Assembly (NCBI RefSeq): GCF_002811875.1
Contig: NZ_NPDZ01000015.1
Location: 1 to 64,000 of the forward strand
Reading direction: 5' to 3'
Source: Leptospira perolatii
GTDB taxonomy: Bacteria > Spirochaetota > Leptospiria > Leptospirales > Leptospiraceae
DNA: 64,000 bases
This document shows, piece after piece, positions 49,756 to 58,844 of this stretch; position 1 is the first letter of the stretch; each line of letters begins with the position of its first letter. The translations under genes were made by a program, and so were the position numbers. Below the pieces are notes generated by a model. It was not told where the DNA came from. It saw only the letters and a program-made list of their open reading frames with translations, and searched no databases.

Positions 49756-49800
49756 AGTGTAACCTGTGTCTCCGGTTTAAAGTGTTACCTATGTTCGCGG
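49756..49800. repeat. Tandem AGTGTNACCTRTG units, possible IS-end relic
   Basis: Two related 20-base units (49756-49775 and 49781-49800, 15 of 20 positions equal) resemble the multiple short repeats at the ends of IS21-type elements. No transposase remains in the window. The gap 49552-49945 otherwise contains attC-like site C and dispersed repeat copy 3. Confidence 0.35.
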
Positions 49801-49805
49801 AATCT

Positions 49806-49924
49806 CCCCGCCCTCTTTGGGTGGGGGGCTGGTGGTGGGAAAACCGCAGCGTCGTTCCCGTCCATCTATCAGAAAAACTGCATTTACGCAAGTAGTTTCT
49901 TGTGAGCGTTGTAGGAGCTCCTAC
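49806..49924 (+). repeat. Dispersed repeat, copy 3
   Basis: CCCCGCCC and GGGTGGGG form the hairpin, the core (49819-49842) is diverged from copies 1 and 2, and after 68 bases the palindrome GTAGGAGCTCCTAC (49911-49924) is identical to copy 1. It lies just downstream of the last gene of the suc operon. Confidence 0.6.
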
Positions 49925-49945
49925 GTTGCTTCTCTCAAAAAGAAA

Positions 49946-50353
49946 TTACTGATTCGTTTCCTCAGGAGGCAGGATTTTTTCTACCCAGAGAGGCCTGCTT
50001 CCAACGATTTCTTTTCCAACTAGGAACGAAAGAATATATCTTCCTTCGCGAGGAAAGACCGCATGTGGAATCGGAATGCTAATTTCGACAGGCTCGGCTC
50101 CGTTGTTCACCCGAATAGTCCCGCCAACACCCATGGACTTCTCTCCAGTCTCTGCGTGTTCGAGCTCCAGGGAAAACTCGTGATCTCCCGGACGAAGATT
50201 TGTTACGCAAACATAAATTCCCCAAGGAGGAAACACTACAGGAAATTGTTGAGCGAAGAACTTCGTGAAGGTTCCGATAATTCCTCGCTTTCCGTTTTCT
50301 TCAGTGATAACTCTATCAGCAAAAATTAATGCTAATAATACGGGCTCGCTCAC
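49946..50353 (-). CDS. DUF6941-like protein, unknown function
   Basis: A 135-residue beta-rich protein. The opening LALIFADRVITEENGKRGIIGTFTKFF followed by a beta sandwich (VCVTNLRPGDHEFSLELEH, PIPHAVFPREGRYILSFLVG) matches the DUF6941 family as I know it. No function is established. The GTG start overlaps the sucA stop by one base, so it is translated with the 2-oxoglutarate dehydrogenase genes; whether it has a role in that complex is unknown. Confidence 0.72.
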   Translation of the reverse strand: MSEPVLLALIFADRVITEENGKRGIIGTFTKFFAQQFPVVFPPWGIYVCVTNLRPGDHEFSLELEHAETGEKSMGVGGTIRVNNGAEPVEISIPIPHAVFPREGRYILSFLVGKEIVGSRPLWVEKILPPEETNQ

Positions 50354-53130
50354 TAGGCTAGGAATGCGTCCTGAACCAGTTGGTCCTGCTCCTGTAAGTG
50401 AACCTTCATATGACCTGCCGCAGGACTTGCAGACTCTTTTCTACCTGCGTATTTCAGTCTTTGTCCGTTCGGAAGTAGTTCCTCGATTCTATCTCTTACA
50501 AAGAACCAAGCTCCCTGATTCTTCGGCTCTTCCTGACACCATACAAAAGTTTTTGCATTCTTGTATGTTTTCATCAAATTCTGAATTTCTTTTTCAGGGA
50601 AAGGATATACTTGCTCCATTCTTACAAGAACTGTGTTTTGAATTTGGTTCTCTTCCCAGTATTTAGAAAGATCATAACAAACCTTACCGACACTGAAGAT
50701 GATCTTCTCTACTTTCTCTGCCTTGGCAGGAGAATGACCGATCACTAACTCTTGGAAGGCACCGTGTAACAATTCTCCAATCGGAGATAATGCTCCTGGA
50801 AAACGTAGCAGTGATTTTGGAGTAAAGATAATCAAAGGTTTTCTGTAATTTCTCAACATCTGACGGCGGAGCAAATGGAAGTACTGCGCGGCAGTCGTAC
50901 AGTTGGCGACCTGCATGTTTTGGTCTGCGCAAAGTTGCAAGAACCTCTCCATCCTACCGGAACTGTGCTCCGGTCCTTGACCCTCGTAGCCGTGAGGAAG
51001 CAAAATCGTAAGACCGGAGAGTCTTTGCCACTTCACTTCGGAACTAGACAAGAACTGGTCAAAGATCACTTGCGCATTGTTCGCAAAATCTCCGAACTGG
51101 GCTTCCCAAATTACAAGCGCATTCGGATCGGATAAAGAATATCCATATTCAAATCCTAAAACAGAATATTCGGAAAGCGAGGAGTTGATGATCTCTGCTT
51201 TTGCCTGGGCCGGAGAAATGTGATTCAAAGGAACGTATTTTTGGCCGCTGTGTATATCGACCAAAACTGCGTGACGGTGAGAAAAAGTACCCCTTTGGCT
51301 GTCCTGTCCTGAAAGACGGATCCGGAAGCCGTTCTCTAGAATAGATCCGAAAGAAAGAGCCTCAGCCATTCCGTAGTCCAAAGGAATCTTTCCATCCGCC
51401 ATTTCCTTTCTACTTTGTAACAATTTTACGAGCTTAGGATTCGGAGTGAATCCTTCTGGTACAGTTGTAATCGCGTGAACGATACCGTTGATCTGCTCAG
51501 ACAATAACTTAGTAGCTGGCTCGCTATCCAGTGGATCCTTGGAGTATCTAGCCCAGACACCTCTCATGGTATCCACTTTCATTTTTACGTCTTGCTCTTT
51601 TGCTCTTTGGAAAGAGTCTTCTAAGCCTTGCGCGGAACCGTTCTTAATAAAATCTACTTCATCCTGAGTGATATCGCCTTCCGAAAGTAGCTTTTCTTCC
51701 AACAATTGGGCGGTCGTCGGATGACTTTTGATCACGGAGTACATCTTAGGCTGAGTGAATGCAGGCTCGTCCGTTTCGTTATGGCCTAATCTTCGATAAC
51801 ATATCAAATCTATAATAAAGTCTTTTTTAAACTTCTGACGATAATCCATCCCTAATTTAGTGACGCGATAGACCGCCTCAGGATCGTCTCCGTTGACGTG
51901 TATGATCGGGATTTGGAATCCTTTTGCCAGATCAGTTGCATACAGTGTAGAGCGAGATTCTTCCGGGAGAGTGGTGAATCCGATCTGATTATTAATCACT
52001 ATATGAAAAGTTCCTCCAGTTGTATAACCGTCCAGATTCATCAAGTTTAGGGTTTCTGCAACTACGCCTTGGCCTGCAAAAGCAGCATCTCCGTGGATCA
52101 CCACAGGCATATATTTAGATCTGTCCAAATCACCATACTGCTCTTGTCTTGCACGAATGGAACCCGCGACTACAGGATCTACCGCTTCCAAGTGGCTTGG
52201 ATTAAACGCTAAAGAAAGCTTCACTTCCTTTCCGGCAGTAGTCATTTTACTATTAGAATAACCTAAATGGTATTTAACGTCGGCATAGCTTGCTCCATCT
52301 TTCGCAGCCTTTTCTTCGAATTCTGCAAAGACTAAAGACGCAGGCTTTTCGATAATGTTCACAAGAACGTTCAGTCTACCTCGGTGAGCCATACCGATTA
52401 CCAAACCTTCCATGTGGTATCTTCCTGCTTCCTCAACGATGGTATCGAGCATCGGAATCATGCTCTCTCCGCCTTCGAGAGAAAATCTTTTTTTACCTAC
52501 GTATTTCTTCGCGAGGAAGGTCTCGAAATGGTCTGCTTGGAAAAGTTTCTCAAACAGCCTTAGTCTAGCGCTCTTTGGAATTTGCGCGTGGAATTCCGCT
52601 GATTCTAATTGCTTTTGGAGCCACTCTCTTTCTTCATCGTTTACTAAATAATAATGCTCGACACCGATTGTATTGCAATACGTCTTCTCAAACCAATCGA
52701 CTACATCTCGTAGTTTAGCTCTTCCTAATGTAGGATTATCTGTTTCTACAACCGTATCTAAATCCGCTTCACTCAAATGTCTTAATTTCGAATCGATAAA
52801 ATCTCGGTTCGGTTGGTGAAGTCCAAGTGGGTCCAGTTTTGCAGCTAAGTGTCCTTGCCTTCTGTATGCGTTCAGCAAGTTGATAATCCCCATCTCTCGG
52901 ATGGAACCAGCTTGCGCGTCGGTAAACGATGTAGCGACTGCGGCTTTTCCGTTGCCGTTTCCGTTCGTTACCGCGCCGTTTCCTACATAGGAACCGTTTG
53001 TCTCAACTTCTTGGAAAAATAATCCCCACTCTTTATCGATAGCTTTCGGATCTTGTTTGTACTTTTGGTACAGTTCCTCAAGGAGAACACCATTTTCCCC
53101 GTAAAGGGCCATTAGTTGTTCTATCTTCAT
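50353..53130 (-). CDS. sucA: 2-oxoglutarate dehydrogenase E1 component
   Basis: Thiamine-diphosphate enzyme that decarboxylates 2-oxoglutarate and passes the succinyl group to lipoyl-E2 in the TCA cycle. The 925-residue chain has the short N-terminal E2-contact segment ([20 protein letters not shown]), a variable Gly/Asn-rich linker near 45-68, and the SucA core with [47 protein letters not shown] and [23 protein letters not shown]. These include ThDP and magnesium-binding positions. It is the third gene of the sucB-lpd-sucA operon, 12 bases behind lpd. Confidence 0.97.
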   Translation of the reverse strand: MKIEQLMALYGENGVLLEELYQKYKQDPKAIDKEWGLFFQEVETNGSYVGNGAVTNGNGNGKAAVATSFTDAQAGSIREMGIINLLNAYRRQGHLAAKLDPLGLHQPNRDFIDSKLRHLSEADLDTVVETDNPTLGRAKLRDVVDWFEKTYCNTIGVEHYYLVNDEEREWLQKQLESAEFHAQIPKSARLRLFEKLFQADHFETFLAKKYVGKKRFSLEGGESMIPMLDTIVEEAGRYHMEGLVIGMAHRGRLNVLVNIIEKPASLVFAEFEEKAAKDGASYADVKYHLGYSNSKMTTAGKEVKLSLAFNPSHLEAVDPVVAGSIRARQEQYGDLDRSKYMPVVIHGDAAFAGQGVVAETLNLMNLDGYTTGGTFHIVINNQIGFTTLPEESRSTLYATDLAKGFQIPIIHVNGDDPEAVYRVTKLGMDYRQKFKKDFIIDLICYRRLGHNETDEPAFTQPKMYSVIKSHPTTAQLLEEKLLSEGDITQDEVDFIKNGSAQGLEDSFQRAKEQDVKMKVDTMRGVWARYSKDPLDSEPATKLLSEQINGIVHAITTVPEGFTPNPKLVKLLQSRKEMADGKIPLDYGMAEALSFGSILENGFRIRLSGQDSQRGTFSHRHAVLVDIHSGQKYVPLNHISPAQAKAEIINSSLSEYSVLGFEYGYSLSDPNALVIWEAQFGDFANNAQVIFDQFLSSSEVKWQRLSGLTILLPHGYEGQGPEHSSGRMERFLQLCADQNMQVANCTTAAQYFHLLRRQMLRNYRKPLIIFTPKSLLRFPGALSPIGELLHGAFQELVIGHSPAKAEKVEKIIFSVGKVCYDLSKYWEENQIQNTVLVRMEQVYPFPEKEIQNLMKTYKNAKTFVWCQEEPKNQGAWFFVRDRIEELLPNGQRLKYAGRKESASPAAGHMKVHLQEQDQLVQDAFLA

Positions 53131-53142
53131 CGTAAATCTCCC

Positions 53143-54558
53143 TCAGGCGTGGATCGCCCACTTGTCAACGGCCATCGCCGCTTCTTTAATAATTTCAGAT
53201 AGAGTCGGATGCGCATGGAACGATCTTGCGATATCTTCTGCAGAGGCTCCGAACTCTAGAGCCACAGCCAATTCAGCAATCATATCTGAAGCCCTTGGCC
53301 CGCAGACGAAAGCTCCTAAGATTTTGTCCGTTTTTTTATCCGCCAAAATCTTGACCTGGCCTTCTGCCTCATTCATCGCTTTTGCTCTCGCATTTGGCTT
53401 AAATAAGGATCTTCCGATTTTATATTCTACACCGGATGCTCTTAATTCTTCTTCGCCTTTTCCGACCCAGGCCATTTCCGGCCAGGTATAAATAATGAAA
53501 GGAATTGCGTCGTAATTCACATGGCCTGCTTGGCCAGAGATTTGCTCCGCCAGTGCCACGCCCTCTTCTTCCGCTTTGTGAGCGAGCATAGGACCGTCGA
53601 CTACGTCCCCGATTGCATAGATTCCTGGAACGTTTGTTCGGAAATGAGAGTCCACTTTAATTCTTTTTCTCTCAGTAAGTTGGACTCCTGCAGTTTCCAA
53701 ACCGATCCCCTCTATAAATGGACGACGGCCGACCGCGACTAACACCACATCCGCATCTAATTCTGATTCTTTTCCATCAGGAGCAGAAATTTTCACCTTT
53801 GCAGATGTCTTATTACCCGATTTAGAAAGGTTCGCACCCAATACCTTATGCTCAAACAAGAACTTGATCCCCTGAGCCTCGAGGCTTCTTTGCAATAAAT
53901 TTCCCATTTGGGGATCAATATTAGAGATCAAGCCCGGTAAAAGTTCTACGACAGTGACTTCGGCACCCAGCCTTCTCCAAACGGATCCGAGCTCCAGCCC
54001 AATGACTCCGGCACCGATTACGACCAAATGTTTTGGGACTGCCCTGAGGTCGATCGCATGGTCGGAAGTCACAATGGTTTTACCATCCACAGGAAGACTA
54101 GGAATATCGATAGGAACAGAACCTGTAGCTAGAATGATGTTCTTTGCTGTGAGTGTTTCTTTTTTGCCGTCGACCAGCGAGACTTCGACTTTTTCTCCAC
54201 CCAGAAGTTTTCCAAATCCTTCGTATCTGGTGATCTTGTTCTTCTTCATCAAATAGTCAACGCCCTCGGTGACTTCTTTGACAACCTGGTTCTTTCTCTC
54301 TAGGAGCTTATTCAGATCCAGGGAAACCTTTCCCACACCGATACCGTGGTCCTGCGCTTTATGAAGAATTTTATGATATTCTTCAGAAGAATCCAATAAT
54401 GCTTTGGAGGGAATACAACCTACGTTTAAGCAAGTTCCTCCTAAGGTTTTTCTCTTTTCTACGATTCCGACTTTTTTCCCTAACTGTGCCGCCCGGATGG
54501 CTGCGACATATCCTCCGGGTCCGGCTCCGATGACGAGAACGTCATAAACTTCAGACAT
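53143..54558 (-). CDS. lpdA: Dihydrolipoyl dehydrogenase (E3)
   Basis: FAD flavoprotein that reoxidises the lipoyl groups of E2 with NAD. Motifs: [17 protein letters not shown] at 11-27 (FAD), [16 protein letters not shown] with the redox disulphide, [27 protein letters not shown] (NAD), IYAIGDVV, and the C-terminal [14 protein letters not shown] with the catalytic histidine. Length 471 is typical. It lies between sucB and sucA with 12-base gaps and an AAGGAA ribosome-binding site, so this copy is tied to the 2-oxoglutarate complex. Confidence 0.97.
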   Translation of the reverse strand: MSEVYDVLVIGAGPGGYVAAIRAAQLGKKVGIVEKRKTLGGTCLNVGCIPSKALLDSSEEYHKILHKAQDHGIGVGKVSLDLNKLLERKNQVVKEVTEGVDYLMKKNKITRYEGFGKLLGGEKVEVSLVDGKKETLTAKNIILATGSVPIDIPSLPVDGKTIVTSDHAIDLRAVPKHLVVIGAGVIGLELGSVWRRLGAEVTVVELLPGLISNIDPQMGNLLQRSLEAQGIKFLFEHKVLGANLSKSGNKTSAKVKISAPDGKESELDADVVLVAVGRRPFIEGIGLETAGVQLTERKRIKVDSHFRTNVPGIYAIGDVVDGPMLAHKAEEEGVALAEQISGQAGHVNYDAIPFIIYTWPEMAWVGKGEEELRASGVEYKIGRSLFKPNARAKAMNEAEGQVKILADKKTDKILGAFVCGPRASDMIAELAVALEFGASAEDIARSFHAHPTLSEIIKEAAMAVDKWAIHA

Positions 54559-54570
54559 TCTTAATATTCC

Positions 54571-55848
54571 TTATAGTTCCAATAATAACCGAGTTGGGTC
54601 TTCGATAGCTTCTTTTACTTTCACAAGAAACGTAACCGCTTCCTTTCCGTCGACAATTCGATGGTCATAAGAAAGCGCAAGATACATCATCGGACGGATC
54701 ACGATCTGATCGTTCACGACAACGGCGCGCTTTACAATATTATGCAATCCTAAAATACCACTTTGAGGAGGATTCAAGATAGGCGTTGACATCATCGAGC
54801 CGTAGATTCCTCCATTGGAAATGGTGAATGTACCACCTTCCATTTCGGAGAGTTCTATTTTTCCATCCTTCACCTTTTGCGCAAGTCTTGCGATCTCTGA
54901 TTCAACTTGAGCGAAGCTAAGCAGATCGGCATCCCTCACAATCGGAACTACCAAGCCCTTAGGACCTCCTACAGCGACTCCTACATCGTAGAAGTTCTTA
55001 TAGACTATATCGGTATTTCTGATTTCAGCATTGATCGCCGGAACTGCGTGCAAGGCATGAATCGCCGCCTTAGTGAAAAAGCTCATGAACCCGAGGCCAA
55101 CGTTATGCGCCTCTTTGAACTTATCCTTGTATTTATTTCTGAGCTCCATTACGGCGCCCATATCCACTTCGTTAAAAGTGGTCAGGTGAGCGGCGTTGTG
55201 TTGCGCGCTCACCAATCTTTCTGCGATTGCACGACGAAGTCTGGTCATTGGGACCACTTCTTCTCTAGGGCGATCCGTTCTGCGCGCTGCAGGAACAGCC
55301 TTCGGAATCGGCGCAGAAGCTGCGACAACAGACCCAGCAGCTAAACTTGCAGCAGAAGTAACTCCGCCGCTGGTCGCTCCGGGAGATGAGGATTTATTAG
55401 AAATAGCGAGTAATACATCTTCTTTCGTGATCTGTCCGTTTTTACCGCTTCCTTTAATAGAAGAAGGATTCAATCCGTTCTCTTCTATGAGTTTGCGAAC
55501 CGCAGGTGAAAGAGTTTCGTTTGTTTGAGTTGTAGAAGTTGTTGAGGAAGTAACTGGTGTAGAGGTTGCAGAAGCGGAAGGTGAGGGAGAGGAGGTCGTG
55601 GTCGCCTTTGCGGCCGGGTCGATCAATCCGATCACTTCCTTGATCTTGACTGTGTCTCCGGGCTTTTTATGAATCTGCTGGAGAACACCCGCCGAAGGTG
55701 CCGGAACTTCCATGGTCACCTTATCGGTTTCCAGTTCTACCAAGACTTCGTCTTGTTCCACTCGTTCTCCAACTTTCTTGACCCAATTTGCTATTGTTGC
55801 TTCGGTAATGGATTCCCCCATTTCGGGGACCTTTATCTCAATGGACAT
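54571..55848 (-). CDS. sucB: Dihydrolipoyl succinyltransferase (E2)
   Basis: Core of the 2-oxoglutarate dehydrogenase complex. The lipoyl domain (1-75) carries the lipoyl lysine in [13 protein letters not shown] long Ala/Ser/Thr/Pro linker (about 78-115) is followed by the peripheral subunit-binding domain ([33 protein letters not shown]). The catalytic domain (about 195-425) ends with [13 protein letters not shown], containing the active-site histidine and aspartate. AGGA stands six bases before the ATG. It is the first gene of the operon; the order E2-E3-E1 differs from the sucA-sucB order of enterobacteria. Confidence 0.96.
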   Translation of the reverse strand: MSIEIKVPEMGESITEATIANWVKKVGERVEQDEVLVELETDKVTMEVPAPSAGVLQQIHKKPGDTVKIKEVIGLIDPAAKATTTSSPSPSASATSTPVTSSTTSTTQTNETLSPAVRKLIEENGLNPSSIKGSGKNGQITKEDVLLAISNKSSSPGATSGGVTSAASLAAGSVVAASAPIPKAVPAARRTDRPREEVVPMTRLRRAIAERLVSAQHNAAHLTTFNEVDMGAVMELRNKYKDKFKEAHNVGLGFMSFFTKAAIHALHAVPAINAEIRNTDIVYKNFYDVGVAVGGPKGLVVPIVRDADLLSFAQVESEIARLAQKVKDGKIELSEMEGGTFTISNGGIYGSMMSTPILNPPQSGILGLHNIVKRAVVVNDQIVIRPMMYLALSYDHRIVDGKEAVTFLVKVKEAIEDPTRLLLEL

Positions 55849-56265
55849 CGATGATCCTACAGAGGCTGTTTATCTGTCCTCGGAAGGGACCGCCTCGATT
55901 TCACTTTTCGGAAGGGAAATAATTCTGTAAAGCGGTTTCAGTTTTTACACACCTAAGACCTGGAACGTTTAAAGTGGGTACAATTCGAATACCAAGTTAG
56001 CGTTAGAGCCGGCTTTTTCGGGAACATTTGGGGCGCCTCGGAGGTCTTTTTTCAATGGAGAATTCCAAAGGTGAGCAATTCCTTTTTTATATCGAAAAAG
56101 ACCCCCGACCGGGCACCTTCGGGCTCGCGGAGCCCCGCTCGTCCGTTCCGGACTGCTTTGCAGCCCTCCGTATCCCTGGCGCTTTCGACACTCCCCGGAC
56201 GTTTTGTCTCCAAGACTCCCCTTTTTTTGTACGGATCTCGAAACCGAACTGATAAGCGACATCAT
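55849..56265. other. Intergenic region with GC-rich imperfect inverted repeat
   Basis: This gap should contain the suc operon promoter. A 24-base imperfect inverted repeat (arms 56030-56053 and 56094-56117, each ending in a run of T or A next to GGTC/GACC) is followed by GC-rich DNA up to about 56220. Open frames cross it in several phases, none gene-like. Confidence 0.45.
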
Positions 56266-56769
56266 TTGGCTAAGATCCTTTTCCACTCTTCGGTATGGAT
56301 TCTCATCCTCAGTTTGGTTCTAGTTTCGAACTCCGGTCTTCTGGCTAAAATCGCAAAAGCAAAAAAGAGCCTACAAATGGTCGTGGAACTTGCAAATTGC
56401 AAAGTCCGATCCAGAACCGTTAGCCTTCCAAATCCTTGGGAAAAAAAGGAATTTGAGCTGCAAGTAAAGGAAAGCATTCTTGCCGATTGCAAAAACGAAG
56501 ACGGATCTATTTACAAATTTCTGATAGAAGAAGAATCATTCTTAAATGAAACCAAAGCCTACGAAAGATTTCCTAGGATCCAGGAAATTCCGCCCGACCT
56601 GAAAAGAAAATATGGCGAGCGAGCCGCAGCAAAGCACCCAGAGTTCCAGTTCAGAACAGGTTTTTTGCGTTACAATAAAGTATGCATACTGAGCGCATTC
56701 ATTCCAATCAGTGACGAAGAATTGGAAAAATGGAAACTTAAACTAGAAAAAGAAATCCAACAACAGTAA
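56266..56769 (+). CDS. Secreted protein, unknown function
   Basis: The open frame reaches back to an ATG at 56071, but that part lies in GC-rich repeat-like DNA and reads as non-protein. A TTG at 56266 begins a clear signal peptide (AKILFHSSVWILILSLVLVSNSGLLA), giving 167 residues; no strong ribosome-binding site is seen. The mature part has two cysteines (in ELANCKVRS and ILADCKNEDGS) and a third in YNKVCILSAF, and a charged helical end. I recognise no family. It may be co-transcribed with the YiiX-like gene 54 bases on. Confidence 0.6.
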   Translation: MAKILFHSSVWILILSLVLVSNSGLLAKIAKAKKSLQMVVELANCKVRSRTVSLPNPWEKKEFELQVKESILADCKNEDGSIYKFLIEEESFLNETKAYERFPRIQEIPPDLKRKYGERAAAKHPEFQFRTGFLRYNKVCILSAFIPISDEELEKWKLKLEKEIQQQ

Positions 56770-56823
56770 CCTATTTTCAGTATTACCTTACAAAGTATTC
56801 TTACCAAGGCATTTTAAGAAAAT

Positions 56824-57531
56824 ATGAATCAAGATAAAAAACACACCCCACAATTCAAAACTCTCTTCTGCTTAACGCTCTACCAAGGACTCAATTATAG
56901 ATTTAGAACAGCATTCTTGGCTCTGCTTTTATTCTTCTCTCTAAGTTTAGTGTTCAATGTGCAAGCAAGCTCCTTGGATCCATCAATCTTAAAAGAGGGA
57001 GATATTATTTTCCACGAAAGTTTATCTAAGCAAAGTAAGGCTCTTAAATTGGCTACGAAGTCTAGATACACGCATATCGGAATTTTATTTCGCTTCGGCC
57101 AAGAGCTTAAAGTCTTGGAAGCGGTCGAGCCGGTAAGGATCACTGAGTTAGAATCTTTTATCGCCCGAGGAAAGAACAGGCATTTTGTAATCAAAAGACT
57201 AAACAATTTCGATCAGCACCTAAGCGACCAAAAAATTCAAAAAATGAAAGATTATGGAAGAAGTTTCCTGGGCCGACACTACGATCCTTTCTTTGAATGG
57301 AGCGATGAACGAATTTATTGCACGGAACTTGTCTGGAAAATTTATAAAAAAATAATCGGTGTAGAACTCGGACCACTATCTCATCTTTCCGACTTTGACC
57401 TTAGCGACCCATTTGTGCAAAAAATGATGAAAGCCCGATATGGCTCCAAAATACCATATCATGAAAACGTAATGTCTCCTTCGGATATGTTCAAATCTGA
57501 ATTATTAGTTACCGTCATTGAGAAAAATTAG
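56824..57531 (+). CDS. YiiX/YebB-like NlpC/P60-type cysteine hydrolase
   Basis: A 235-residue exported protein of the permuted papain-like group. A hydrophobic export segment lies at 28-46 with possible cleavage after VQA. The pattern LKEGDIIF at 56-63, H84 in RYTHIGILF and C166 with E168 in IYCTELVWKIY give the Cys/His pair in permuted order, as in E. coli YiiX. Members are thought to act on peptide or amide bonds, some in the cell wall and some on lipids; the substrate is open. Confidence 0.8.
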   Translation: MNQDKKHTPQFKTLFCLTLYQGLNYRFRTAFLALLLFFSLSLVFNVQASSLDPSILKEGDIIFHESLSKQSKALKLATKSRYTHIGILFRFGQELKVLEAVEPVRITELESFIARGKNRHFVIKRLNNFDQHLSDQKIQKMKDYGRSFLGRHYDPFFEWSDERIYCTELVWKIYKKIIGVELGPLSHLSDFDLSDPFVQKMMKARYGSKIPYHENVMSPSDMFKSELLVTVIEKN

Positions 57532-57540
57532 AACCTGCAT

Positions 57541-57579
57541 ATAAAAAGTGGGTCCGCAGACGAGCTGACCGCGGACCCA
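57541..57579 (-). terminator. Rho-independent terminator of the methyltransferase gene
   Basis: A 9-bp perfect stem (GCGGACCCA reversed at 57571-57579 with 57549-57557) and a 13-base loop are followed on the minus strand by CTTTTTATA. It begins nine bases after the methyltransferase stop and also lies between convergent genes. Confidence 0.75.
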
Positions 57580-57587
57580 AAGTGCGT

Positions 57588-58643
57588 TCAGAGTCTTGCT
57601 TCGTATACGATGTTAAAAGGAGTTTCTGTAGCCCTGCGGAAATTTTTAAATCCGCTTTTTGTAACTACATCACGCATTCTAGCCTCGCCTGCCTGTGCCC
57701 CCAATCCAAGTCCTACTTCTTGGCTCAAGGAACTCGGAGTGCAGAACATGGTAGAAGCAGCATAATAGATCCGACCCACCGGATTAAGATTCTGCTCTAA
57801 ATGATCGTGCGCAAACGGCTCTACGATGATCATAGTACCGTCACTATCCAAAGTCTCTTTTGCATGTGCCGCCGCACCGACCGGATCTCCCATATCGTGC
57901 AGACAGTCGAACATTGCTACAAGGTCATAGCCTTTACCTGGAAACTCCTTTGCTTTGGCCACTTCGAAGGTTACGTTTTTCAATCCCGCCTCTTTTGCTT
58001 TCTCTCTTGCCTTTTCAATGGAAGGGGTATGAGCATCGAATCCATAAAAATGAGAATTCGGAAAAGCCTGAGCCAAAATGATTGTGGAAGTACCAAATCC
58101 GCAGCCGACGTCAGCCACCTTTGCGCCCTTCTTCAATTTGCTCTCGACGTTTCCTTGCAACGAAGGTATCCAAGTCTGAATCAACTGAGATTGATACGTA
58201 GGTCTGAAAAATTTTGCAGTCGCACAGAATACATGCTCGTGTTGTTCTCCCCAGGGCACACCTTTACCATTTCGAAATGCTTGGATCAACTTAGGCACCC
58301 CCGCATACATTGCAGAGACTCCGTAAAATCCACCCATCAAATACGCAGGACTATCCTCGTTCAAAAGAACCTCTGCGACCTCCGGCGAGATGGAGAACTT
58401 TTTCTTTGCTGGATCATATTCTAGAAGCTCCGCGGCCGCTTGAGCCGAAAGCCACTCCCTTGCATAGCGCTCCGTTGTTCCTGTTTTCTTTGCTAGCTCT
58501 TCTGATGTGAGCGGGCCTTCTTTTAGAGCCGTGTAATAACCTAGCTCGTCTCCGATCAGGACCAGAGCACCTGTGTATGCCGCCGAAATCTCACCGAATA
58601 TTCTTCCAACAAACTGCTCGAGCTTTTTCTCATCTATCTTCAT
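57588..58643 (-). CDS. SAM-dependent methyltransferase with N-terminal winged helix (Rv2258c-like)
   Basis: A 351-residue protein. Residues 20-95 form a winged-helix-like dimerisation domain (LTSEELAKKTGTTERYAREWLSAQAAAELLEYD), as in O-methyltransferases and the Rv2258c group. The class I SAM fold follows with the glycine motif VADVGCGFGTSTIILAQAFP at 177-196, FYGFDAHTPSIEKAR and MFDCLHDMGDP. The substrate is unknown. Despite the winged helix it is more likely an enzyme than a regulator. AGGAG is well placed before the ATG, and a terminator follows, so it is a single-gene unit. Confidence 0.85.
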   Translation of the reverse strand: MKIDEKKLEQFVGRIFGEISAAYTGALVLIGDELGYYTALKEGPLTSEELAKKTGTTERYAREWLSAQAAAELLEYDPAKKKFSISPEVAEVLLNEDSPAYLMGGFYGVSAMYAGVPKLIQAFRNGKGVPWGEQHEHVFCATAKFFRPTYQSQLIQTWIPSLQGNVESKLKKGAKVADVGCGFGTSTIILAQAFPNSHFYGFDAHTPSIEKAREKAKEAGLKNVTFEVAKAKEFPGKGYDLVAMFDCLHDMGDPVGAAAHAKETLDSDGTMIIVEPFAHDHLEQNLNPVGRIYYAASTMFCTPSSLSQEVGLGLGAQAGEARMRDVVTKSGFKNFRRATETPFNIVYEARL

Positions 58644-58844
58644 GTTTTCTCCTCTTCGACAAATGCGAAGAACGAGAGTCCTTGAAAGATTGGATGCTTG
58701 TGCTTACGCAAATGTCTACATTGGCTTGCGTTTAAAAAAAGAGGGAATTCCTACAAATAGATTTTTTCTGTGAGGAGGGGGGATATCTGTTAAAGAAACG
58801 AGTGCTTCCCCCTGGGGAATTAAACCGGTAAAAGCCGAAAAACT

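Noticed and set aside
56071..56265. The first 65 codons of the frame ending at 56769
   Set aside because: They lie in GC-rich repeat-like DNA with several open phases, and a signal peptide begins at 56266.
57801..58424. A 207-codon open frame on the plus strand
   Set aside because: Antisense to the methyltransferase gene, Cys/Arg/Ser-rich, no known fold.
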